A stretch of DNA of 64,000 nucleotides. Source: Amyelois transitella. Taxonomy: Eukaryota > Arthropoda > Insecta > Lepidoptera > Pyralidae. Position 1 is the stretch's first letter; the number at the start of each line of letters is the position of its first letter. A program made the position numbers and the translations under genes. The notes below the pieces were generated by a model. That model was not told where the DNA came from, searched no databases, and saw nothing but the letters and a program-made list of their open reading frames with translations. The stretch lies in the NCBI RefSeq assembly GCF_032362555.1, contig NC_083533.1:5001-69000 (forward strand). Reading direction: 5' to 3'. Positions 1-10,560 of the stretch are shown here, piece by piece.

Positions 1-973
1 GGTAACCTAACCCGCCGGTAACCTAACCCGCCGGTAACCTAACCCGCCGGTAACCTAACCCGCCGGTAACCTAACCCGCCGGTAACCTAACCCGCCGGTA
101 ACCTAACCCGCCGGTAACCTAACCCGCCGGTAACCTAACCCGCCGGTAACCTAACCCGCCGGTAACCTAACCCGCCGGTAACCTAACCCGCCGGTAACCT
201 AACCCGCCGGTAACCTAACCCGCCGGTAACCTAACCCGCCGGTAACCTAACCCGCCGGTAACCTAACCCGCCGGTAACCTAACCCGCCGGTAACCTAACC
301 CGCCGGTAACCTAACCCGCCGGTAACCTAACCCGCCGGTAACCTAACCCGCCGGTAACCTAACCCGCCGGTAACCTAACCCGCCGGTAACCTAACCCGCC
401 GGTAACCTAACCCGCCGGTAACCTAACCCGCCGGTAACCTAACCCGCCGGTAACCTAACCCGCCGGTAACCTAACCCGCCGGTAACCTAACCCGCCGGTA
501 ACCTAACCCGCCGGTAACCTAACCCGCCGGTAACCTAACCCGCCGGTAACCTAACCCGCCGGTAACCTAACCCGCCGGTAACCTAACCCGCCGGTAACCT
601 AACCCGCCGGTAACCTAACCCGCCGGTAACCTAACCCGCCGGTAACCTAACCCGCCGGTAACCTAACCCGCCGGTAACCTAACCCGCCGGTAACCTAACC
701 CGCCGGTAACCTAACCCGCCGGTAACCTAACCCGCCGGTAACCTAACCCGCCGGTAACCTAACCCGCCGGTAACCTAACCCGCCGGTAACCTAACCCGCC
801 GGTAACCTAACCCGCCGGTAACCTAACCCGCCGGTAACCTAACCCGCCGGTAACCTAACCCGCCGGTAACCTAACCCGCCGGTAACCTAACCCGCCGGTA
901 ACCTAACCCGCCGGTAACCTAACCCGCCGGTAACCTAACCCGCCGGTAACCTAACCCGCCGGTAACCTAACCC
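1..973. repeat. 16-bp satellite array, about 61 copies
   Basis: The unit GGTAACCTAACCCGCC repeats head to tail from the first base and breaks down at about position 974. I saw no variant unit. Each unit holds the palindrome GGTAACC and one CCTAA, the core of the insect telomere repeat TTAGG on the other strand. The array runs off the window start, so its true length is unknown. It may be a subtelomeric or contig-end array, but that is inference. Confidence 0.97.
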
Positions 974-1823
974 ACCCTCCCGGGAAATTGCGTTCCTTTA
1001 GATTCTATTGAACGTGAAGCGACATCGCGTGTTACTTTGGTTACAGTGCCATCTTGTAACGAATGGTCGTAAACTTCTGCAAGACGGGTTTCTATTTATT
1101 TGGTATAACGATGCTTTAGTTCACAAAATATGCACTAAGTACATACACAACATACATGACAATCTAACAAGAGAGCTTTACAAAGTTTTGAAAGTAGTTG
1201 TACATTTATAGTAGCTACAATTACTCAATTGTTTATTACAAAGATTCGTCTTCATTTAAGGTTAATTATGTAGTAATTTTTATAGCAATCACTAATTAAA
1301 TAAATCTAAATCCCCCAATATAATGCATATTATGTGCACTATGAACGATTTTGAAGGTTAAAAAAAATTAAACCAGGCGAAAAAAGGAAAAAGTTTCAGC
1401 AAGGTCAAAAGTTTTATGCCAATTTAATTTTCGATTTTTTTTGCGTAGGTATTCGTTCCCCAGTGCATTTGTAGGAAAAAACAACTTATACAAATATTTT
1501 CTCGTTATGAAAATATTTTGGAAACAATTCCTACTATTTTAATTATTTACTGTTTTATTATTATTGATATATATTGACCCGAGGGCGAGTTGAGACCCGA
1601 GGTTTGTATGAAGCAAGTATTATTTGACGCTGTCACTTTGAAATGCAACTGAAACATCCTGTCCTGGACAAATCCCTTACAAGTTCTGAATTCCGTCAAT
1701 AAACTTTAGAATATCTTTGCCGTACACCCAGATACGAATTAAGTAAAATGCCAATATAATAATTATAGGAAAAACATAAAATGTTTCGTAATAAGGTAAA
1801 ATTTCCCTGTCGCTATACAACAG
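974..1823. other. AT-rich stretch, no gene recognised
   Basis: This stretch lies between the satellite and the first HAD phosphatase exon. The 67-codon ORF at 1008-1211 has no recognisable domain. The missing first exon of the phosphatase could lie here, but no start could be tied to it by splice phase. Confidence 0.5.
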
Positions 1824-4800
1824 AAGATTCTTGCACGGAATCCTGTCGAAGGATTCTTATAAGAAAGTGACGCATTGTATTTTCGACATGGACGGCACCC
1901 TGCTGGGTTAGTTGACTGACTTGCTCATTGCTTTCCTCCAGTACAGTAGCATTAATCATTCACCCAACGCGCAAGTGAGATTAGAATTTCGTTTGGCCTG
2001 CATTTCACTTCTCGAAATCTTCAATTAAATTTGTGCTTGTATTTTATAGACTCGGAAGTAATGTACCACAGTGTCATAGCGAAGATTTGCGAAAACAATG
2101 GTAAAACCTATCCGAAGGACATGAAAGTGAAGGTGGGTACAGCTAGCTATACGTTACATTATGTTACTACCTGATCACAATGCTATACAAGCGCCCACGT
2201 ACCAGGCAAGCATAGGAAAGTCGAAAGAAAAACACCTGGTATAATTTTGTAATTTGTAAATGTGCAACGAGAGACACGAAATAATGAGAGAGTAAAAAGA
2301 AGCCTTCCAGTCTGTCACCGTCGGTCTACTTCGAAAGGTATTATATATATATATATACCTATATATAAGTGATATATGTGTGGACGTCAGATTCGCACAC
2401 TTGAGTATCTCCATCATAATCTCAATAAACGATCCCAACCTTAATGCAATGCAAGAAACGTCATTTGGCACTTTTAAATTTAACACTAGCACCACATCGA
2501 TGCGGATATGGAGTGAACTTAATTTTATTAACCATTTTACAACTCTATATGCATTGAAGTGTTATTCTTGGATACAGTAACTTTGTTGGAATTGAGTTTT
2601 CTGTTTTATGACGTAGTTGTACGGCGTGACGGAGCGCGACATCTGCGAGACGGTGGTGCGCGAGCTCGGCCTGAAGATCTCCGTGGACGAGTGCGAGCGG
2701 CAGCTGGTGGAGCTCGCGGAGCGCACGCTGCCCAGCGCGCCGCTCATGGAGGGTGACCATTTGACGATATCACGTTTTGGACGTTTTACTAGCAAGTCAT
2801 TTTTGGCACTCAAGACATTGTTGCCAATAACATGGACGATCTACAAAATATGATATTTTCCCACAAAGACCTTCTGATTCGAAGCACCATGTTCATCCTC
2901 CTAACGTAAATTCCGGTTGCATCCTCACTTCCTGGATCCTGGATTGGATAAGTCGAGATTTTGCATGGAGATACTCCCGTAGGAACCTTATATCTATAGT
3001 GGATTATGGTAAAAGCTGAACTAAATAAAAGTGGCTATTCTCTTAGTCACCAATTACGATCGACGGGAGGAAATCAATCAAGGAGTGGATAAGTCAAATG
3101 ATTACACTAAGTTTGTGTCCTAAGTCAAGTCTTCCGTGACTTAAGTACAGAACAGACTCACAGATGAGAATATAATAATTGCACCAATCAAATTAACAAA
3201 TAAATATTGCTCCCAGGAGCGGAGCGGTTGCTAACCCACTTGTTCGACAACAAGGTGCCGATGGCGCTGGCGACAAACGCGACTGCGCAGGCGCTGCGGC
3301 TGCAGACTGTCGCCCGACCGAAACTTTTCGCCATGTTCCACCACAAGGTATTGTGAAAACCTGGATTCCCTTTAACATTTCTAGCAAGGGCATCGCTATT
3401 GATGGGAAAATCATCCCTCAAAAGGATCACAATCATTAATTCCTTGAATATGGTTACAATAGCATATCGTATCACGTCTTCATCCTTTACCTAACGTTAT
3501 TAACGTAATTTTTATATTATTGAAAGGTGAGCGTGAGCGACCCCGAAGTGAAGAAGGGCAAGCCGGACCCGACTATCTACCTGGTGGCCGCCGCGCGCTT
3601 CCCCGACAAACCCAAACCTGACAAGGTATTCATTTATTTAAACTTAATGCACATAAAACGACAACAGGTACTGGTGAGCCACGGAATGAAGTGGATTCAC
3701 CGTGGTACTATAGGTCCTAACAATCCAAAGAAACTATTTACGGCCTCCTAAAAAGGGACAGAATACAAAGTTAGTATAACTCACTGAAACTTCTCTGGCA
3801 TCGTTTTTGGCGGTCTCTCGTCGGCCGCGTGCTGAAATGTCCGATCTTCTTGGTTGACAGGAAATAACACGCACTGCACAACAATTGTCCACCCCGGGGT
3901 TTAGAGACACGCCAGTCGGCCACTTGTAACACTTATAATCAGTTCTTTTCGAATTTTTTAAACGAACCGTTCACCGGCGCGCTTCACGGTCAACCACCCA
4001 TTAAATTAATATATAGTGCAGTGTTGCCAACTCGGATTTTGAAAAGGGCGTACGCCAGATTTGAAAATTACGTAGAAATAGTAAATTTCCATATGAGAAA
4101 TACGTAGATCTATGTACTTTTTTCTGATTGAAATGAAGACAGTAGGGTAGGTAAAAGTGAATAACACGACAATTCATAATACCGTAAAAGTTGCAGACAG
4201 TCAGCAGATAGATAAAACTGGTTACAGATATCTCCGCTAACAAAAATAATAATAAATAATTAAATATTCCAGTAGCCAGTTTGTTTTTACATTATCCATA
4301 TTGTACATGTGAAACCGCCACTTACATATATGTAAGTGGCGGTTTAAAATTATAATTTATAATTTAAAAAAGTTTGCTACTTTTAGGGTCATTGATTTAT
4401 TTCAGTTATTCAATATTTATTATCATTTTCTGACAAATTAAATTTATACATATATTTACTAAAAGGTTTCATGTGTTCATGCGTAGGCTCGCGGTTTATT
4501 TTTAAGCCACTTTTCGTGAAAAGTAAGCCTGTTAGCGTTTCAGTGGAAAGTCTGTTTCAAACGTTAGTTTTCATCAAACTGATCGCAGATGCTCGAAATT
4601 TGCACTATTATTTCCGTTACGGAACGTTTTTGATAGAAAATACGTAGATTCTGCGATTAAAGTTCTTAGGTTTGCGTGAAAGACATAAAATACGTAGATC
4701 TTCGTAAAAAGACGTAGAGTTGGCAACGCTGATATAATGTCTGAAGAGAGATATAACACTCATTGGTTCACCGCTTAATTCCTTTGTATGCGCATAGCGC

Positions 4801-6658
4801 TAGCGTCGCATCTATCACTAGTGATGTGCAAGCTAAGCAAATGTCGACAAACTAGTGTTGTACCTACTCGATATCGAAAAATGCTGCTGGGGTTTCTTAT
4901 GCACATACTGTACTTTTATTTTATTATTTTATAAAAATAAAACAAAAATGCATTGCTTGTGTACGCAAACCTTTGATTGATTGATTTATTTTCAAATAGG
5001 ATGCAAGATCTTATGTATCAACTACAGCTTCCTTTGAGATTATTTTTGCAGGTGATGGACTAGCAGCTAGCATCCTGTCACTATTTGAATCTCGATCTCA
5101 CCATTGAGCCACACAGCCTTCCAGTCTCTTCATCATAACTGTTGACTCTGTCTACCTTGCAAGAGATATTGACGTGGTTGTATGTAGATACCGATGTCTA
5201 TTAGCAAGCTGTAGCCATGGATTATCATGGATCATCAGCCATCTTTTGGAGAGTCACTTTTTAATTGTCCAGATTGAAAACAACACGATCACTACTTGTA
5301 GATACAATTTTAGAACTCCACTCAAACTTAAAAGCGCGGATTACACAAAAAATGATCCATTAGCTGCACTATTATTCAAAATAAGCTTTACGAAGTTTTT
5401 GTGAACTTTTTGCACTTTGATGTTGACTTGGTCAGAATCGCCATATTTGAAGCAAAAAACATGGCTGAAAATATGGCGACAGAAGCGGCCAACGATACTA
5501 GCGCTATGCGCATACATCGGAACTACAGTGTCCCGGGTCTGATCCACCATAGCACTTTTTAGATAGGCTACCAGAGGGAGTTAGTTTCAATTGCGCGCAC
5601 TAGATGGCGTTGTGAGTCTTGTCTTCCACTCTTGATTTTTATTTGGAAAACAATTTAGGTAAAAGAGGCCGAACCAGGTACAGATATTGCTTTGTGTTGG
5701 TGCGGATATTCAGATAGAATAATCCCAACATGAATTTAGTAACTTTATTTTCAGTAACGCAGATCCAGTTCAACAATAAGATCCTTTAACTTTATCTTCA
5801 CTTAGGGCTTCTATATTCTCATTTATCACTTGATTTTTTAGTTTTGATCCAGGTAAGAAGAAGTTACACTTTCGCCGCTGGACCAATAGTTGTATAAAGT
5901 TCGAAATAATACTTTTTATGGAAATCAAAAAGAGGGCTAAATTGCTTGTAGCTAGTAAAAAAGATTACTTCGCGGCCAGAGACATTTCATTACACTCAAC
6001 AATATTTGGTTTAATAATGTTTCCCCAGTGCTTGGTGTTCGAAGACACTGCAGTGGGCGTGCGCGCCGCCGTGGACGCCGGCATGCAGGTCTGATCACTT
6101 TTTTTATTATTGTTTTATACTCATAATTATTCTTTCAGTAAAATTATCTCTTCAAAAAAACAAACACAACAACTTTCGGTTTAGCCGTCCTTGTGGACCA
6201 CAAAACACATCATCATACCTTCATGCAATCTCTGAATTCTGTGGACGACCTCGTATATAGATATGAACACGATCCACGAGTGGGGAGAGCCAGGTAAGTT
6301 TCAACCTTCTGACCATGACACGTAGTGTCTAGGTCACCCTGAACAGTTTAAGCCTTAATACATCAACATACGGTGGAAGTGACATTAAAATCCCTTACAA
6401 ATAACAAACAGTAGGTAACAGTCTCAAGACGTCCTAACTTAACTGCTTCTCAAACTTTAAGCGACACACCGTGCGTGTTTGGCGGCCCCGCAGGTGGTGA
6501 TGACGCCGGACCCGCGGCTGGAGCGCGCGCAGACGCGGCACGCGACGCTGGTGGTGCGCTCGCTGCTCGACTTCCAGCCGGAGCTGTTCGGGCTCGCGCC
6601 CTTCCCCGCCACCACGCACCCGCCCAAGAACACGTTCAGGTCAGTTGTCTTACTTTGA
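1824..6658 (+). CDS. PUDP: HAD-family phosphatase, pseudouridine-5'-phosphatase-like
   Basis: Exons at about 1824-1906, 2050-2132, 2617-2752, 3217-3347, 3527-3625, 6029-6088 and 6494-6639 join in frame. The product has FDMDGTLLDSE (HAD motif I, nucleophile and acid/base Asp), ALATNATAQ (motif II), KKGKPDPTIYL (motif III Lys) and CLVFEDTAVGVRAA (motif IV), ending near DFQPELFGLAPF. The order and tail match human PUDP/HDHD1 and insect GS1-like proteins, which remove phosphate from pseudouridine 5'-phosphate in the cytosol. Substrate is inferred from family. The start is unresolved: an in-frame stop lies at 1792, no ATG follows, and an ATG at 1781 is out of frame. The likely cause is an unseen upstream exon. 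The last exon either reads through to TGA at 6656-6658 or splices at CAG|GTCAGT (6639/6640). Intron 5 (2.4 kb) carries the hAT-like element. Confidence 0.88.
4019..4731. mobile_element. Non-autonomous hAT-like DNA transposon
   Basis: The ends are inverted repeats: CAGTGTTGCCAACTC at 4019 and its complement with one mismatch ending at 4731. The flanks are 8-bp near-identical duplications, ATATAGTG (4011-4018) and ATATAATG (4732-4739). An 8-bp target duplication and CAGTG ends are typical of hAT elements. The motif ACGTAGA recurs inside both ends in mirrored positions, as expected of transposase-binding subterminal repeats. There is no transposase ORF. It sits in intron 5 of the phosphatase gene. 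Confidence 0.82.
4312..4345. repeat. Perfect 34-bp palindrome
   Basis: The 17-base half AAACCGCCACTTACATA is followed directly by its exact reverse complement with no spacer. It lies inside the hAT-like element. Confidence 0.95.
4785..5516. mobile_element. Possible MITE bounded by 19-bp inverted repeats
   Basis: TGTATGCGCATAGCGCTAG at 4785-4803 has an exact reverse complement at 5498-5516, and similarity continues inward with a few mismatches. The 732-bp interval contains a family A fragment (about 5050-5190). I could not define a target duplication, so the element status is tentative. Confidence 0.45.
5050..5190 (+). repeat. Family A repeat, 5'-truncated
   Basis: This diverged copy keeps the middle and 3' part of family A (defined at 7391-7657). 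Confidence 0.7.
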
Positions 6659-6697
6659 GTCCGACTCATACAATCTGAATGATAAGACAATAGAAAT

Positions 6698-7045
6698 GCT
6701 GCGTGTGGTTCCGGCCAATTTAGAATAGGACCAGCTATTTTCCATGGATGATGTTTTGTCATCATTCATGTGGTGCCAGTTTCCATGTTGGTCCTGTAGG
6801 TATCCAAAATAAAACATCGTGTGTACCAGCTGTTTCTATTCCCTTGCAAATTGTCCTTAAACTAGAGAGAAAGGCTAATAAACTTCAGATTGTTTTAGGG
6901 GATGGGCTAGCAACAACCTGTCACTATTTGAATCTCAATTCCATTAATCAAATCATTAAGCCATTCAGCTGTACGTGGCCTATCAATCTCCTCAAAACTG
7001 TTGGCTCAGTATACCCCAAGGGATATAGACGTGAATGTATGTATG
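6698..7045 (+). repeat. Family A repeat, diverged and interrupted
   Basis: It starts at a degraded hairpin head and ends in GTATGTATG. About 60 bases of unrelated sequence interrupt the middle. Confidence 0.7.
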
Positions 7046-7390
7046 TCGTCTTACAATGCGCGCAGATTTCAAGTGTCAAATAAATCTCAGTGACATATGA
7101 TTCTGGAGACGTCTACCATTGGTCGCGTAGACATTACCAGTACTTACTATTTCGAAGTCTATGAGTAAAATAATATAAAAGAGCCGTCGGTTACACTACA
7201 AAACTTTGTCATCGCGATGTATTTAGCAACAATGCCATCTAACGGAGAGTTGGGTAGACTGCAGTTCTCATGATTGGCGCTGTAATCGTCGCGTGTCCTT
7301 GATCTATACTATTTGCGGCCTGGCGCCACGGGGCATTGATACCGTGGTATATAAGTGCCCTATGTGTTTTTCTAACTGTATACTAAATTT

Positions 7391-7657
7391 CTAAGTGCCG
7401 TGTGGTTCCCGGCACCAATAAAAAAAAAGAATAGGACCACTCCATCTTGTCCCCATGGATGTCGAAAAAGGCGATTAAGGGATAAGCTTATAAATTTGGG
7501 ATTCTACTTTTAGGCGATGGGCTAGCAACCTGTCACTATTTGAATCTCAATTCTATCATTAAGCCAAACAGCTGAACGTGGCCTATCAGTCTTTACAAGA
7601 CTGTTGGCTCTGTCTACCCCGTAAGGGATAAAGACGTGATCATATGTATGTATGTAT
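7391..7657 (+). mobile_element. Family A repeat, full length, with target-site duplication
   Basis: This is the reference copy of the commonest repeat in the window. It opens with a hairpin (GTGCCG paired with CGGCAC around TGTGGTTCC), runs about 265 bp through landmarks such as GGCGATGGGCTAGCAACCTG and GTCTACCCC, and ends in a (TATG)n tail. GTATACTAAATTT is present on both sides (7378-7390 and 7658-7670), although its first three bases could belong to the tail. Variable-length direct duplications plus a simple-sequence tail point to target-primed retrotransposition (a SINE or a LINE 3' end), not to a cut-and-paste element. Confidence 0.8.
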
Positions 7658-7670
7658 GTATACTAAATTT

Positions 7671-10219
7671 CATCAAATCAGTTTAGCTATGGCGTGTAAG
7701 AGCGACAAATACACACGCATCACACATCTTTACGCATTTATAAGAGTGCTATTTGACTTCTCTCTATGGTTCCGTTAAAGCCCTGTCGAGGCATATAGCG
7801 TGACCGAGCATCGAACGTTACAAATAACCACAGGGCTGAAGAAATTACCTACATAAGTATATTTTTCTCACAGACTGGAGGAAGACGCCGATAGTCAAAA
7901 ACCAGATCATACTAAATAACGGTGCGTAGTTCCTCGTGAAGAATAGAATCTCTTTTGTACTTATATCAACCATGTGCATAAAAAGCAGGTACTGTCCTCG
8001 AAACAAAATAAAAATCGATTTATTTTCTATTCTGTTTATTATTCCGAACACCGTTACAAAAACATGAAATTTACATTTACTTATTTTCACTAATACAGTT
8101 CCGCAACCACTCATAACACAAATGAAATAAACAAAATGTGAAAATATATGTAAATGCTTACAATTTCCTCTGAAATTCCTTTTATAATATATCCTAATCG
8201 GTAGGGATACCTTGTCGGTACTAATAGCTACGATTTAGTCAAAGATGATTACATAGTCATCACGCGCGCCAAATAAAGAGGGTATACAAATCTCGGTACA
8301 GTATAATGTCATTTACAAACTCTGAAACTACTGAACCGATTTTAATCAAATTACGCATGTATCTGACATTTGGTGTAACCAAAAAATAGGGTATTACCAA
8401 CTACTGAGCCACAACAAGTGGCTGCGTTCACTATTTGATGGCGGCTTTCCAATCATACAAATTTTAGTTTTGATTATACGTTGTTATTTTTTTGGTAAAA
8501 GTGCTTTATATATATTTATTATCCAATTTGCACGCAACTTGAATTATTTTAAATATCGCTTGTGAATCATTTCAGAAGGTCCCTTAATATATTATTAACT
8601 AACCAAAACTCATGTTATCTTCAGGTTCCAGCTTACTCTTAAACTTATGTATGTCGTGTACGGTACTTATATTAAAATAATTCCCGAATAAGTTTGACGA
8701 CAAGAGAATGAACACAATATGTCAACGAGAGAAACGATAATAAATAATCTTCTACGTAATCCTTCTCTCTCTATTCTAGACTAGACTTAAAACAAGGACG
8801 TACAATTTTATAAATAAACACAGCAATACTCGTAACCATAAAAATATAACCAATGTGGAAAACGATATAAAAAAAAGTAAAATTACCCGGAATGACCTTC
8901 CGTCCCATTCAAATGAGGCCAATTAGAAAGAGACAGAATATCATATATTCCCCTTGGTCTTTCATTTACTCCAATTATTAAGAGGCGGAGGAGTATTACA
9001 TTTAAAAGTAATTGTTCCTTTCTGAAACTCAAGTGTTTTCTAGATTTATTATATTTCCATGGTAAGTGAGTGGACTATAGGCAGACAGTACAGAACCAAT
9101 CACGACACAAAACTGTGGTTTCAAATTTGGAAACAGTTCAAAATATTTTCAAATGAAAATTGATAAAATAAAGGAAATTATGATCAACTGCGAAGTTGCA
9201 TATTTATTTGGTTTTCCTTGATCATTTAGATCTGTATTATAGATGATTTGTGTTTCACATTGCACCAAAATGATTTGTATATCGCATCTCAAAATCAACG
9301 ATGAAAAACCATTTTCCGTACAATTTGTTTAAAATTTATGCAATATATTTCGAAACTGTTCCCATGTTTCCATCAAAGGGCTCGACTCATATTAAAACAA
9401 ATCATTTCGTATGACTAAAAATATTTATTTAGGTACCAATATTTTTTATTCTAAAAGTACATGATTTTGAGGAATCTTTAAACAGCGGATTCCAAATTAT
9501 AAAGTAATAGTATAAGTTAACAATAAAACAAGCATAGCCCATGCGCTAGAGATTTCCAATACATTTGTTTACAGCGCGCCAAACTTTACCAAATGGAAAA
9601 TACACCTTAAATACTTAATTGTGCAGATATCGTACATCTAGGTGGTTGTTTCGCAAAATTAAAATCTTTCAACAACAAAAACAATAGAGAAATGTAATAT
9701 CACATAAGTTATAGGTATGATGGTATATAAACTAACTTTACTTTCATTTTCATCGCCACACCAAACCTAAGAGTATTTTTTTTCTGCCGCGAAAGTACAG
9801 ACTGGAAGCCATACTAATCACGCAAAATCCAGAAAGGGAAATATTTCCTTTCCATCTCTTTCTAACAACTCTGATTGGAGTAAGATGGATGTTCCTCGCT
9901 TTCCATCGACGCGTCTTGTTCATTGCGGTCACAAAAAGGTCATCACAAGACGCGGCTGCCAGTTTGTACTCCGTGGTTCGTGGTGGGTTAAATAAGTTTC
10001 GTAAACTGCCACTAGGGGAGCTACCCAACACAATTTGTGAATGCATGTTAATAGTTTGGTGAAAGCTTTGTAACTGAACGCAATCAATATAGGTACATTA
10101 CATATTATATCTACAATAAAGTTTTTTTTTTTTTTTTTATATTTTTAATTTTTAGTACATTCAGTCTCTGGATTTAGGCACTTAGCATCCTCCTTTATGA
10201 TTATTCAAGTAAAAATATA
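7671..10219. other. Intergenic AT-rich DNA
   Basis: No gene is recognised. At about 8265-8380 there is a decayed fragment containing CTGAAACTACTGAACCGAT, wording seen in Helitron-like elements. A run of about 18 T lies near 10121. The rest holds nothing I can name. Confidence 0.5.
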
Positions 10220-10225
10220 TTTATT
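10220..10225 (-). terminator. Poly(A) signal for PPP1R15
   Basis: AATAAA on the minus strand lies about 340 bases past the PPP1R15 stop codon. It is one plausible cleavage signal; no transcript evidence is available. Confidence 0.4.
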
Positions 10226-10560
10226 TCAATGCCATTCTAATTCTATCGATATCTTGTGGCGAACTTATGTTGCGTTACACCGCTAGAGGGAGCTAGTAGA
10301 CCATATGAGAAATCGGAATTATCAACTGAATGAATTCAAAGTGCCCTTTATATATATCTTAATTCTGATATCTAGTATGAGGTATTTCGTATGTATTTTG
10401 AAATCGGCGAGCATTTTCTTTTTCCAAAAAAAATATTTTGGATTGTGACGCGTAACTCGCCTATCACCGCTTGAGAATCTTTTATGCATAAATTGTTTGT
10501 GCACTGATTGGTTTACACAATTAATTTGTTCACAAGCGAGCTCGCCGACCACACGTGAAC

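Noticed and set aside
1..973. CRISPR-like array
   Set aside because: The repeats are directly adjacent with no spacers, in a eukaryotic genome.
1008..1211. 67-codon ORF next to the satellite
   Set aside because: It has no recognised domain, its length is expected by chance, and no splice link to the phosphatase gene was found.
4019..4731. A piggyBac or mariner element
   Set aside because: The target duplication is 8 bp and not TTAA or TA.
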